From positions 1,533,416-1,597,415 of the forward strand of contig OY282494.1 in assembly GCA_958296385.1 (NCBI GenBank): a DNA stretch of 64,000 bases, read 5' to 3'. Made by a program: the position numbers and the translations under genes. Below the pieces are notes generated by a model, which ran no database searches, was not told the origin of the DNA, and worked only from the letters and a program-made list of their open reading frames with translations. This stretch comes from an uncultured Dehalococcoidia bacterium (GTDB taxonomy: Bacteria; Chloroflexota; Dehalococcoidia; Lucifugimonadales; UBA3495). Positions 51,544 through 58,847 of the stretch are shown in pieces. Position 1 is the stretch's first letter, and each line of letters opens with the position of its first letter.

Positions 51544-52875
51544 TCAGGAGCGGCGGCGGCGGTAGGTTTCGCGGACGAACAGGATTACGCCGATGCCGGA
51601 GGCGGCGAATATGATGGCGTCAACCCAGAGGGCCCAGGGGAAACCGGCGACGTCGGCGATGGCGCCGAGGACGATGGCGCCGGCGACGGTGCCGATGGCG
51701 CCAAAGGTGCGGAACAGTCCGATGGTGACGCCCTCCAGGCCCGGCGGGGCGATGTCGGCGAAAAACACGGTGCCGGCGGGGCTGCCCAAGCCCTCGCCCA
51801 TGCCCATCAGCACGCCGGACAGCAGCAGCTGCCACAGGCTGCCGGCCCATACGAAGGTGGCAATGCCGGCGCACATCAGGATTAGCGACGGGATGATGGG
51901 CGATTTGCGCCCGAACCGGTCGGACAGGTAGCCGGAGGTTAGCGTGGAGAACAGCTGGGGGAAATGAGTCAGGCTGAGCCAGAGTCCGAGGTGGTTGGGG
52001 CCGAAGCCTTTGACCGCTCCGAACAGGGGCATCACGCTGAAACGGGCGCCCTGCCGGTTGGCGACTATCATCAGGCCGAACAGTCCGACGAAAATAAAGG
52101 CCGGGCTGAGCATCATGCGCCAGAAATCGCCGCGCTGCCGGCCGGGGGATGGCGACGGCGGCGGGCGGGATGGCGGCGCGGCATCAGATGGGGTCGTCGC
52201 AGCGGACGGCGTTGCAGCGGACGGCGTCGTTGAATCCGGGGGCGGGCCGGCGGTGGATGGGCGATGGGCCGGCGCCGGCGTTGGCTCGCGCCAGCGGGAT
52301 TCGGGGAGGGGGCCGACGATTACGGCGAAGGACAGGGCCATCATGATGGCTTGCGCGTAGAGGGGGATGCGGAGGCCGAATACGTTGGCGAGGTAGCCGC
52401 CGAGCAGGGGGCCGAGCGTCTGGCCGGCCAGGATGCTCAATTCCTGCGCGCTGAGGAGGCGGCCCCGGTTTTGCGGGGTTGACTCATCGCGGAGGTACAC
52501 CGTCGCTACGGTGTTGAGGACGCTGCCGCCGAGTCCGGAAACGAAACGCCATCCGATGAGCCACCAGTAGCTGAACGACAGGGCAACCATCAATGCGCCC
52601 AGCACGTTGACGGCTACGCCCAATGCCATCACCGGCTTGCGTCCGTAAATCTGGCAGAGGTAGCCGGAGGGGACGCTGATGACGAGGCGGCCAACGCCGA
52701 ACAGCCCGATGGCGATGCCGACTTGGGCGGCGTTGACGTGGTATTCCTCGGCGGTGAACAGGGGCAGCACGGGGGCGATGGTGCCCATGCCGAGGCTGTT
52801 GAGGGCAACGGCGAGGGAGAGGAACGTTACGCTGCGGTACTTGACGAACAGCGTTGCAGAGGCGCGGCGAATCAC
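51544..52875 (-). CDS. MFS transporter with Pro/Ser/Thr-rich central loop
   Basis: 443 residues from a GTG start that overlaps the DUF951 stop by 4 bp (GTGA). It has about 12 transmembrane segments; motif A is YLCQIYGRKPVMAL in the first half and YLSDRFGRKSPII in the second. The central cytoplasmic loop (about 205-250) is an unusual Pro/Ser/Thr/Ala-rich stretch (TPAPAHRPSTAGPPPDSTTP and more). The family covers drug and metabolite efflux. It is convergent with the preceding MFS gene and co-transcribed with DUF951 and pyrF. Confidence 0.87.
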   Translation of the reverse strand: MIRRASATLFVKYRSVTFLSLAVALNSLGMGTIAPVLPLFTAEEYHVNAAQVGIAIGLFGVGRLVISVPSGYLCQIYGRKPVMALGVAVNVLGALMVALSFSYWWLIGWRFVSGLGGSVLNTVATVYLRDESTPQNRGRLLSAQELSILAGQTLGPLLGGYLANVFGLRIPLYAQAIMMALSFAVIVGPLPESRWREPTPAPAHRPSTAGPPPDSTTPSAATPSAATTPSDAAPPSRPPPSPSPGRQRGDFWRMMLSPAFIFVGLFGLMIVANRQGARFSVMPLFGAVKGFGPNHLGLWLSLTHFPQLFSTLTSGYLSDRFGRKSPIIPSLILMCAGIATFVWAGSLWQLLLSGVLMGMGEGLGSPAGTVFFADIAPPGLEGVTIGLFRTFGAIGTVAGAIVLGAIADVAGFPWALWVDAIIFAASGIGVILFVRETYRRRRS

Positions 52876-53099
52876 GAGGCCGGCGATTCCGGGCTGGCGG
52901 CGCTTGAGGCGGGGGCGGGGCGGGTTACCGCGCGGAGGCGGCGCTCAATGCGGAACCGGGATACCATTATGTGGTGGCCGCAGGTTTGGCAAAGCAGGCC
53001 AACATCGCCGCCAACGCGGTTGACTTTCCAGAGGTAGCCGCCGCAGGGGTGGGGCTTTTTGAGGCGCACGACGTCGCCGGGCTTGATGTCTAAGGCCAT
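52872..53099 (-). CDS. DUF951 family small zinc-binding-like protein
   Basis: 75 residues. KPGDVVRLKKPHPCGGYLWKV is the DUF951 signature, followed by LLCQTCGHHIMVSR with a second Cys pair, so four Cys could bind zinc (Cys19 and the CxxC). The family is widespread in Firmicutes and Chloroflexota, of unknown function, and related to an RNA- or nucleotide-binding SH3-like fold. The C-terminal 20 residues are a low-complexity Ala/Pro/Ser tail. It overlaps pyrF upstream by 10 bp and the MFS gene downstream by 4 bp. Confidence 0.9.
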   Translation of the reverse strand: MALDIKPGDVVRLKKPHPCGGYLWKVNRVGGDVGLLCQTCGHHIMVSRFRIERRLRAVTRPAPASSAASPESPAS

Positions 53100-53935
53100 C
53101 CCAAACCTGCTTCGTCAAGGATGGCGTTGATGGAATCGCGCAGATTGGCGGCGGCGGCGCGGGCGGCGGCGGCGTAGTCGCTGCTCCGGGAGGCGTAAAT
53201 GATGCCCCGGGAGGAATTTACGACGGCCAGGCGGCCGGCAGCGTCAACGCCGTTGAGCACTGCGGCTTTGAGATCGCCGCCCTGTGCGCCAACGCCGGGG
53301 ATAAGGAAAGGCATGGTGGGGCAAATTTGACGCACGGCGGCCAGCTGCTCCGGAGCGGTGGCGCCGACGACGAGGCCCAGGTTGCCGGCGTCAGACTGGC
53401 GATGGGCCTGTCGGGCCAGATTGACGTAGAGGGGCTCACGCATGCCGTCAGCGTCGGTGTCGGCAACGGTTAAGTCCTGCAAGTCGGCGGCGCCGGGGTT
53501 GGAGCCGCGGCACCAGATAAAGGCGCCGAATCCGGGGTCGGTTAGCCAGGGGGATACGGTGTCAATGCCGCCCCAAGCGTTGATGGTTACGGCGTCAAAG
53601 CCCCAAACGCCGGTCATTGCCCGCCGGTAGGCGGCGGCCGACTCGCCGATGTCGCCGCGCTTGCAATCGCCGATGACGATGGCATCGGGGGCGTAAGCGC
53701 GGATGTGTGCGATGGTTTGGGCCAGGGCGTTCAGGCCGGGGAGGCCCAACGCCTCGTAGAACGCCAGGTTGGGCTTGTAGGCGCAGACCAGGCCGGCGGT
53801 GGCGTCAACGATGGCGCGGTTGAAATCGGCCGCATCCGGCACCGGCATGGCGTCGGGATTGGGGTCGAGGCCAACGCACACCAGACTGGCGGCGGCGGCG
53901 CACGCGGAACGCAGACGGTCAACAAAGGCAGTCAT
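53090..53935 (-). CDS. pyrF: Orotidine 5'-phosphate decarboxylase
   Basis: 281 residues from the ATG at 53935. An ATG at 53977 would add 14 residues but sits inside a TATAAT-like box (read on the minus strand as CTATAATG), which more likely is the promoter. LVCVGLDPNPDAMP and VIGDCKRGDIGESA (catalytic Lys with two Asp) mark the long type 2 OMP decarboxylase group. 'VGAQGGDLKAAV' and 'NSSRGIIYAS' bind phosphate. It makes UMP from OMP in pyrimidine synthesis. Confidence 0.95.
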   Translation of the reverse strand: MTAFVDRLRSACAAAASLVCVGLDPNPDAMPVPDAADFNRAIVDATAGLVCAYKPNLAFYEALGLPGLNALAQTIAHIRAYAPDAIVIGDCKRGDIGESAAAYRRAMTGVWGFDAVTINAWGGIDTVSPWLTDPGFGAFIWCRGSNPGAADLQDLTVADTDADGMREPLYVNLARQAHRQSDAGNLGLVVGATAPEQLAAVRQICPTMPFLIPGVGAQGGDLKAAVLNGVDAAGRLAVVNSSRGIIYASRSSDYAAAARAAAANLRDSINAILDEAGLGWP

Positions 53936-54039
53936 GGCACGGTGAGGCAAACGCTCAAAGTAAGGGGGTTGAGGCATTATAGACGCATTGCGCCGATTGC
54001 GAAACTGCGGCGGGAGGAGCGCGGCTGGACGGTAGCATG

Positions 54040-54475
54040 GTGGATTCTCCGGTTGGGGTTGGTATCGGGCGGGTGTTTATCGGGCGGTTGGTTTGGTTGG
54101 TTTGGTGTCGGAGATTCAAGTCGTTGTCAGCCCTACGGCCGGAGGTTGGTACGCAACTATTTTGGACCTTCATTTTACGTGTCCTGTCCCTAATGGGAGG
54201 ACAGCACGCGGGCTGAAGCTCGATACCCAGCGGAGGCAGCCCGCGCCGTGAAAGCGGGGTCGGGACTACCCTTGCCGATTGCGATTTTGCTGACTGGCCG
54301 TTTTGACTTGAATCTCCGACGATGGCGCTAGCGGTGTGATGGCCCCGGTTCCTCAGGGGATGTTCTCGAGCGAGGACGGCTGAGGGGGGATTGGTTGTTG
54401 ATTTGCCCGATAGATGTAATCCTACACGAACGAATGTACGATTGCAAGTAATTGGTGTCGCTGATTTTTGGATTG
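54040..54475 (+). ncRNA. Structured repeat element, copy 2 (candidate mobile non-coding RNA)
   Basis: Same element as at 3660-4125. The closing inverted repeat is CGGAGATTCAAGTC at 54109-54122 with GACTTGAATCTCCG at 54305-54318, enclosing 210 nt. The downstream hairpin pairs 54351-54356 with 54380-54385. Core blocks GCTGAAGCTCGATACCC and GCCGTGAAAGCG are conserved. By eye it is about 90 percent identical to copy 1 in the core and less in the flanks. It sits between pyrF and sfsA, which are transcribed divergently away from it. Confidence 0.6.
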
Positions 54476-54545
54476 GGCCGGGGCTTTTGCGGGGTTGCCA
54501 CTGCGGAACCGGGCGGGATAGGATGGGGGGGTATTAGAGGCCGGG

Positions 54546-55283
54546 TTGGGCTGGCCGGTTGTGAGGGTGTTGGCTTTGGTGCGGTTTCCTGCGTTGGTTG
54601 AGGGGCGGTTTATCCGGCGGCTGAATCGGTTTGCCGCTTTGGTGGACGTTGAGCGGCGGGAGCATCTGGCGCACGTGCCTAATTCGGGGCGGATGGCGGA
54701 GCTGCTGGTGCCGGGGTTTCGGGTTTTGCTGGCGCCGGCGCCGCAGCCGACGACGCGCAAGACGGCCTACGACCTGGCGATTGTGGACATCGGAACGACT
54801 TTATCGTCGGCGGACGCGCGGCTGCCGAACCATCTGGTGGCCGAGGCGATTGCCGAGGGGCGGCTGGCGGAGTTTGCCGACTATCCGCTGGTGCGGCCGG
54901 AGGCGGTGTACGGGGAGAGCCGGCTGGATTTTCGGCTGGAGAATCCCGTCATCGGACATCCGGCGGGGATTTGCTACGTGGAAACCAAGTCGGTTACGCT
55001 GGTGGTGGAGGGCGTTGGGCGGTTTCCCGATGCGCCGACGCTGCGGGGGGTCAAGCATCTGCGCAGCCTGATGGCGGCAAAGGCAGCGGGGCATCGGGCG
55101 GTGGTGATATTCGTCATCCAGCGGGGCGACGCCGTGGCTTTTACGCCTAATGACGCCGCCGACCCGCTGCTGGGGCGCGTCTTGCGGGAGGCGGTGTCCG
55201 TTGGGGTGGAGGCTTGGGCCTATCGCTGCCATCTGGACGAAACGGCGATTGTGCTGGCCGACGCTATTCCGGTGCGGCTGTGA
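54546..55283 (+). CDS. sfsA: SfsA family protein
   Basis: About 245 residues; the start is uncertain (TTG 54546 is the longest, while GTG 54579 gives the usual N-terminus near RFPALVEGRFIRRLNRF). The C-terminal half holds the signature GICYVETKSVTLV and FPDAPTLRGVKHLRSL. The fold is an OB domain plus a PD-(D/E)XK-type nuclease domain with Asp in SRLDFRLE and Glu in VETKS. Named for sugar fermentation stimulation in E. coli; the biochemical role is unsettled. Its stop overlaps the GTG of the next gene by 4 bp. Confidence 0.9.
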   Translation: MGWPVVRVLALVRFPALVEGRFIRRLNRFAALVDVERREHLAHVPNSGRMAELLVPGFRVLLAPAPQPTTRKTAYDLAIVDIGTTLSSADARLPNHLVAEAIAEGRLAEFADYPLVRPEAVYGESRLDFRLENPVIGHPAGICYVETKSVTLVVEGVGRFPDAPTLRGVKHLRSLMAAKAAGHRAVVIFVIQRGDAVAFTPNDAADPLLGRVLREAVSVGVEAWAYRCHLDETAIVLADAIPVRL

Positions 55284-56038
55284 GTTCGGGCGGGTGTCAA
55301 TCGGGTAATCGGGATACGCTCCGGGGAGATGCGGGGGCGCGGCTGACGGAGATTTACCGGCGGCTGCTGGCGGCCTACGGGCCGCAGGGCTGGTGGCCGG
55401 GGGACAGCCGGTTTGAGATGATTGCCGGCGCCATTCTCACGCAGGCGGCGGCGTGGCGCAACGTGGAGCAGGCGCTGGGCAACCTGCGGGCGGCCGGCAT
55501 CGCCGACTGGCCGGCGGTGCACCGGATGGACGCGGCGACGCTGGCGAGGGTAATTCGTCCGTCGGGGTATTACAATATGAAGGCGCGCAAAATGAAGGCG
55601 TTTGCCGCTTACGTCTGCGAAAGGCACGGCGGCGATCTGGACGCGCTGTTTGCATCGGATGATATGGACGGCCTGCGGGCCAGTCTGCTGGGTATCTACG
55701 GCATCGGGCCGGAAACGGCGGATGATATTCTGCTCTACGCCGCCGGGCTGCCGTCGTTTGTGATTGACGCTTATACTATCCGCATTATGGAGCGGGTGGG
55801 GATGGTTCCGGCGGGGCGGGCGGATTACGCCGGCTGGCAGGGGCTGTTTCACGCGGCGGTGCCGCCGGACGCGCCGGTGTACAACGAGTATCACGCGCTG
55901 CTGGACCGGCACCACAAAGAGGCGTGCACCAAGAACAACCCGCGCTGCGGGGGGTGCTGCCTGCGGGAGGTTTGCGCTGTGGGGCGGGGGTGGAGTCCGC
56001 TGGGGGACATCATGTCCCCCAGACCCCCTGCGGTTTAA
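55280..56038 (+). CDS. Endonuclease III-like DNA glycosylase with [4Fe-4S] cluster
   Basis: 252 residues from a GTG at 55280 in the GTGA overlap with sfsA. The helix-hairpin-helix LLGIYGIGPETADDILLYA is followed by FVIDAYTIRIM with the catalytic Asp. The Cys pattern C-x6-C-x2-C-x5-C near the end (CTKNNPRCGGCCLREVC) binds the iron-sulfur cluster. The position of the Nth catalytic Lys is not Lys (a Tyr-like MIG/HhH-GPD variant), so it may be a monofunctional mismatch glycosylase. The last 16 codons are encoded by a palindrome (56000-56022) and the start of a CRISPR repeat, so the original 3' end may have been overwritten. Confidence 0.85.
   Translation: MSSGGCQSGNRDTLRGDAGARLTEIYRRLLAAYGPQGWWPGDSRFEMIAGAILTQAAAWRNVEQALGNLRAAGIADWPAVHRMDAATLARVIRPSGYYNMKARKMKAFAAYVCERHGGDLDALFASDDMDGLRASLLGIYGIGPETADDILLYAAGLPSFVIDAYTIRIMERVGMVPAGRADYAGWQGLFHAAVPPDAPVYNEYHALLDRHHKEACTKNNPRCGGCCLREVCAVGRGWSPLGDIMSPRPPAV
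56000..56022. repeat. CTGGGGG...CCCCCAG palindrome, copy 2
   Basis: The stem CTGGGGGACA with TGTCCCCCAG around a TCA loop, within the coding end of the endonuclease III-like gene (SPLGDIMSPRPP). It matches the palindrome at 4150-4172 except for the paired A-T to C-G change in the stem. Confidence 0.7.
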
Positions 56039-56120
56039 CCCCGCGTGTGCGGGGGAATCCGGATAGCGTCCCCGACAGGACCACGAGCGGACGGTCTATC
56101 CCCGCGTGTGCGGGGGAATC
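56031..56120 (+). CRISPR. Minimal type I-E-like CRISPR unit: two repeats, one spacer
   Basis: Two 29-bp repeats (56031-56059 and 56092-56120) around a 32-bp spacer (56060-56091), exactly type I-E geometry. The shared part CCCCGCGTGTGCGGGGGAAT is the classic I-E palindrome CCCCGCGTGTGCGGGG. The repeats differ at two positions near the 5' end (CGGTTTAA against CGGTCTAT), each one change from the common CGGTTTAT. The first repeat overlaps the stop codon of the endonuclease III-like gene. No cas gene and no leader are in the window, so it is a remnant or solo unit. Confidence 0.8.
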
Positions 56121-56160
56121 GCCGGCCGCCCATGTCTAGCCGTTGGCAAGGGTTGGCGGG

Positions 56161-57390
56161 TTACCATTCTGCGGGCAGGCTTACTACGCCGCGGATGTTT
56201 AGGAGGTTGTGGTATTCCAGCTCGTCGGGGTTGCTGGCGAACTTGAAGGGGGGGAACTTGCGGGTCAGGGCGCGGAAGGCTTCCTGTCCCTCCAGGCGGG
56301 CCAGGTTGGCGCCGAGGCAGTGGTGGATGCCGCCGCCGAAGGCTACGTGGGGGTTGGGGTAGCGCGTGATGTCCAAATCCTCGGGGTTCTCGAAGGCCAT
56401 GGGGTCGCGGTTGGCGGCGTTGATGATGACCATTACTTTCTCGCCCTCGCGGATTTTCTGGCCGCCCAGCTCGATGTCGTCCAGGGCGATGCGGGGGGCG
56501 CGCTTGACGGGGGAATCGTAGCGCAGCAGTTCCTCGGTGGCGCGCACCAGCTGGCTGTCATCCTCTTTGAGCATATTCCACTGCTCCGGGTTGCGCATCA
56601 GCGCCATCGTGCCGTTGCCCACCAGGTTGATGGTGGTTTGATGGCCGGCGATGAGCAGCAGCAGCGTGTTGCCCAGCACTTCCTCGCGGCTCAGTTCGCC
56701 CTCGCGCTCGCCGATGGCCAGCACGGACAGCAGGTCGTCGGAGGGTTCGCTGACGCGGGATTCCACCAGCGGGTTCACGTAGTCGTTCAGCGTGGTGATG
56801 GCCTCGTGGACGCGGGTATGGCGGTCGGGCGTTTCCTGGTCCAGAGACAGCAGCTGGCGGGACAGGGTGCGGATGAACTCCCGGTCCTCGCCCGGCATAC
56901 CCAGCCAGTTGGCGATGACCAGCACGGGCATGGCGTTGGCGAAATCGCGCAGCACGTCCATCTCGCCGCTGGCGGGGTCAAAGTCCTGCAACAAATCCTG
57001 GATGATGCTCTGCACCATCATGCGGAATCGGTTGTCAATGTACTTGGGGTTGAACACCGGGTGAATCGTGCGGCGCATCCGCAGGTGGTCGGGGCGGTCG
57101 CGACGGATGAACCAGTTGTTCATATAGTCGAGATTGTACTGGTACTTGGGGAAATCCGACTCGGCAATGGGCGGGCTGGGCGGCTTGTCGTCGCGCAGGA
57201 ACACCTCGGAGGAGAAGTGTTCGGGGTGGCGCAGCGCCCAGACGACGGCCTGGTAGGACGTGACAACCCACGTGTCAAACTTGGCGTTCCAATAGACCGG
57301 CGCCTCCTCCCGCAGCATGGCGTAGTAGGGATACGGGTTGCGCAGGTTCTCCGGGGAGAGTAGCTCGTCGTGGATCCGGTCTTTCAGCAT
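56161..57390 (-). CDS. Cytochrome P450
   Basis: 409 residues, typical of soluble bacterial P450. The I-helix LLLIAGHQTTINLVG (AGxxT near 247-252) and the ExxR pair in ATEELLRYDSPV are seen. The heme-binding HVAFGGGIHHCLGANLARLE has Cys358 as thiolate ligand. No transmembrane anchor. No ferredoxin is adjacent; the FNR-type reductase at 29.4 kb is far off. The substrate is unknown. The gene lies between the CRISPR unit and the inverted third copy of the structured repeat. Confidence 0.94.
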   Translation of the reverse strand: MLKDRIHDELLSPENLRNPYPYYAMLREEAPVYWNAKFDTWVVTSYQAVVWALRHPEHFSSEVFLRDDKPPSPPIAESDFPKYQYNLDYMNNWFIRRDRPDHLRMRRTIHPVFNPKYIDNRFRMMVQSIIQDLLQDFDPASGEMDVLRDFANAMPVLVIANWLGMPGEDREFIRTLSRQLLSLDQETPDRHTRVHEAITTLNDYVNPLVESRVSEPSDDLLSVLAIGEREGELSREEVLGNTLLLLIAGHQTTINLVGNGTMALMRNPEQWNMLKEDDSQLVRATEELLRYDSPVKRAPRIALDDIELGGQKIREGEKVMVIINAANRDPMAFENPEDLDITRYPNPHVAFGGGIHHCLGANLARLEGQEAFRALTRKFPPFKFASNPDELEYHNLLNIRGVVSLPAEW

Positions 57391-57512
57391 CTTGGCAGCC
57401 TCGCAAGGGGATTTGGACGGATGATTGAATCCGGGGACAATTTAGCCGCAAGGCAGCGGAAATGTCAAATCAGATAGCCTAATCAGCCCCGGCCGGACAT
57501 CCCGCCATCCCT

Positions 57513-57575
57513 GATGTCATTCTGAGCGCAGCGAAAAATCGCGAGGCCGCAGCAGCGACGTTGACCTCCAAACGA
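57513..57575. repeat. Half copy of the CATTCTGAGCGC palindromic repeat
   Basis: TGTCATTCTGAGCGCAGCGA is followed by AAAATCGCGAGG, matching the left arm of the repeats at 48698 and 49980 with later drift. It adjoins structured repeat copy 3. A more decayed version of the same tail adjoins copy 1 at about 4200-4250. The right arm is absent. Confidence 0.65.
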
Positions 57576-57599
57576 TACGCCGCCCCCGTCAAAATCCCC

Positions 57600-58055
57600 C
57601 GCCAAACCCCAAAAATCAGTGACACCACCTACTTGCAGGCCGTACTTTCGTTCGCCATAATACATCCATCGGGCAAATCAAGCAACCCTCGCTCCCTACC
57701 CGCTCATCCGGAGAACGGCCATGGGGAGATGGGGCCAGCACACCGCTAGCACAACCGCCGGAGATTCAAGTCAATACGGCCAGTCAGCAAAATCGCAATC
57801 GGCCAGGCCGACCCATCGACGCTTTCACGGCGTGGGCGGTACTCCGCAGGGTATCGAGCTTCAGCCCGCGTGCTGTCCTAACCGGCAGGCCACGTAAAAT
57901 GAAGGTCCGTAATAGTTGCGTACCCACCTCCGGCCGTAGGGCTGACAACGACTTGAATCTCCGACAACCAGCATCAAACCAAACCGAACCCACCGCCCGA
58001 TAAACGCCCGATACCAGCCAACCGCAAGGTGACCGATTATGACTTGACCAAGCCA
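57600..58055 (-). ncRNA. Structured repeat element, copy 3 (inverted)
   Basis: The same element on the minus strand. The closing inverted repeat lies at 57950-57963 and 57759-57772, enclosing 205 nt. GCTGAAGCTCGATACCC and GCCGTGAAAGCG are conserved. The downstream hairpin has CTCCC with GGGAG and inner CGTTC with GAGCG, instead of CCTCAG/CTGAGG and GTTCTC/GAGGAC in copies 1 and 2: pairing kept, sequence changed. The 5' end also matches copy 1 from GGTTTGGTCAAGTCAT (here GGCTTGGTCAAGTCAT). It is the most diverged copy and lies 50 bp from plsY. Confidence 0.6.
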
Positions 58056-58106
58056 CCGGAAACAAAACACGCCCCGCCGTTGCAGTCGCTGCCGGCGGGG
58101 CGGCAG

Positions 58107-58832
58107 TCAGTTGCGCTGGGCCGGCGCTCCCAGGCGGCGTTCGGTGCCGGACAGCAGACGGCGTATGTTGTCCCGATGCTGCCAGAGGATCAGGGCGGCG
58201 CCGATGCAGGCGTAGGCGGTGTAAAGCCGGTCGTGGCCCCACCACAGGGTCAGGGCGAGGCTGGCCGCCGCCGTGAACAGGGTTCCGACGATGCTGCCCA
58301 GCGACAGGTAGCGGGTGGACAATGTTACGACGGCGAACAGCGCCGCTGCGCCCAGGGCGACCCAGGGGGCCATTACCGACAGCCCGCCCAGGCCGGGCAG
58401 GATGCCGCGCCCGCCGCGAAAGCCCAGGAATACCGGCCAGTTGTGCCCGCACAGGGTTACCAGTCCGGCTACGATTTCCGGCGGGCCGGGGCCGATGGCA
58501 AAGCGGGCCAGCAGCACCGCCAGCACGCCTTTGCTGCAATCCAGGACGAACACGGCGACGGCGGCTTTTCCGCCGGCCGTGCGCAGGGTGTTGGACATTC
58601 CGGTGCGGCCGCTGCCAAAGGCGCGTATGTCCTCGCCCCGCGCCAGTATCAGCAGCGTGTAGCCCCAGGAAACCGAGCCGATGAGGTAGGCGACGACGCA
58701 CAGCGCGGCGTACTGCGCGGCCAGCGGCATTTGGGGCGCCAGCTGCCACATCGCCAGGCCGGCGCCGACGAGCACGGGAACGGCAATCAGGGATGCCGCC
58801 GCGCCGACGGTGAGCCGGTTAATCAGCGGCAT
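58107..58832 (-). CDS. plsY: Glycerol-3-phosphate acyltransferase PlsY
   Basis: 241 residues with five or more transmembrane segments. GSGRTGMSNTLRTAG is motif 1 (GSGNIGATNxxR in most PlsY), GHNWPVFLGFRGGRG motif 2. PlsY transfers acyl groups from acyl-phosphate to sn-glycerol 3-phosphate to start phospholipid synthesis. It begins 15 bp after der ends, the order der-plsY being common in Dehalococcoidia. The N-terminus is about 30 residues longer than in many PlsY. Confidence 0.93.
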   Translation of the reverse strand: MPLINRLTVGAAASLIAVPVLVGAGLAMWQLAPQMPLAAQYAALCVVAYLIGSVSWGYTLLILARGEDIRAFGSGRTGMSNTLRTAGGKAAVAVFVLDCSKGVLAVLLARFAIGPGPPEIVAGLVTLCGHNWPVFLGFRGGRGILPGLGGLSVMAPWVALGAAALFAVVTLSTRYLSLGSIVGTLFTAAASLALTLWWGHDRLYTAYACIGAALILWQHRDNIRRLLSGTERRLGAPAQRN

Positions 58833-58847
58833 ACGGTCAGACTCAAG

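Noticed and set aside
56031-56120. A longer CRISPR array or a cas operon next to the unit
   Set aside because: Neighbouring sequence is the P450 gene on one side and the endonuclease gene on the other; no further repeats or cas motifs are seen.
56209-57363. Plus-strand 384-residue frame opposite the P450 gene
   Set aside because: The P450 motifs are on the minus strand; the opposite frame is a low-complexity shadow.
57784-58749. Minus-strand frame across plsY and structured repeat copy 3
   Set aside because: It runs out of frame through plsY and then into the repeat; composition and motifs do not support it.
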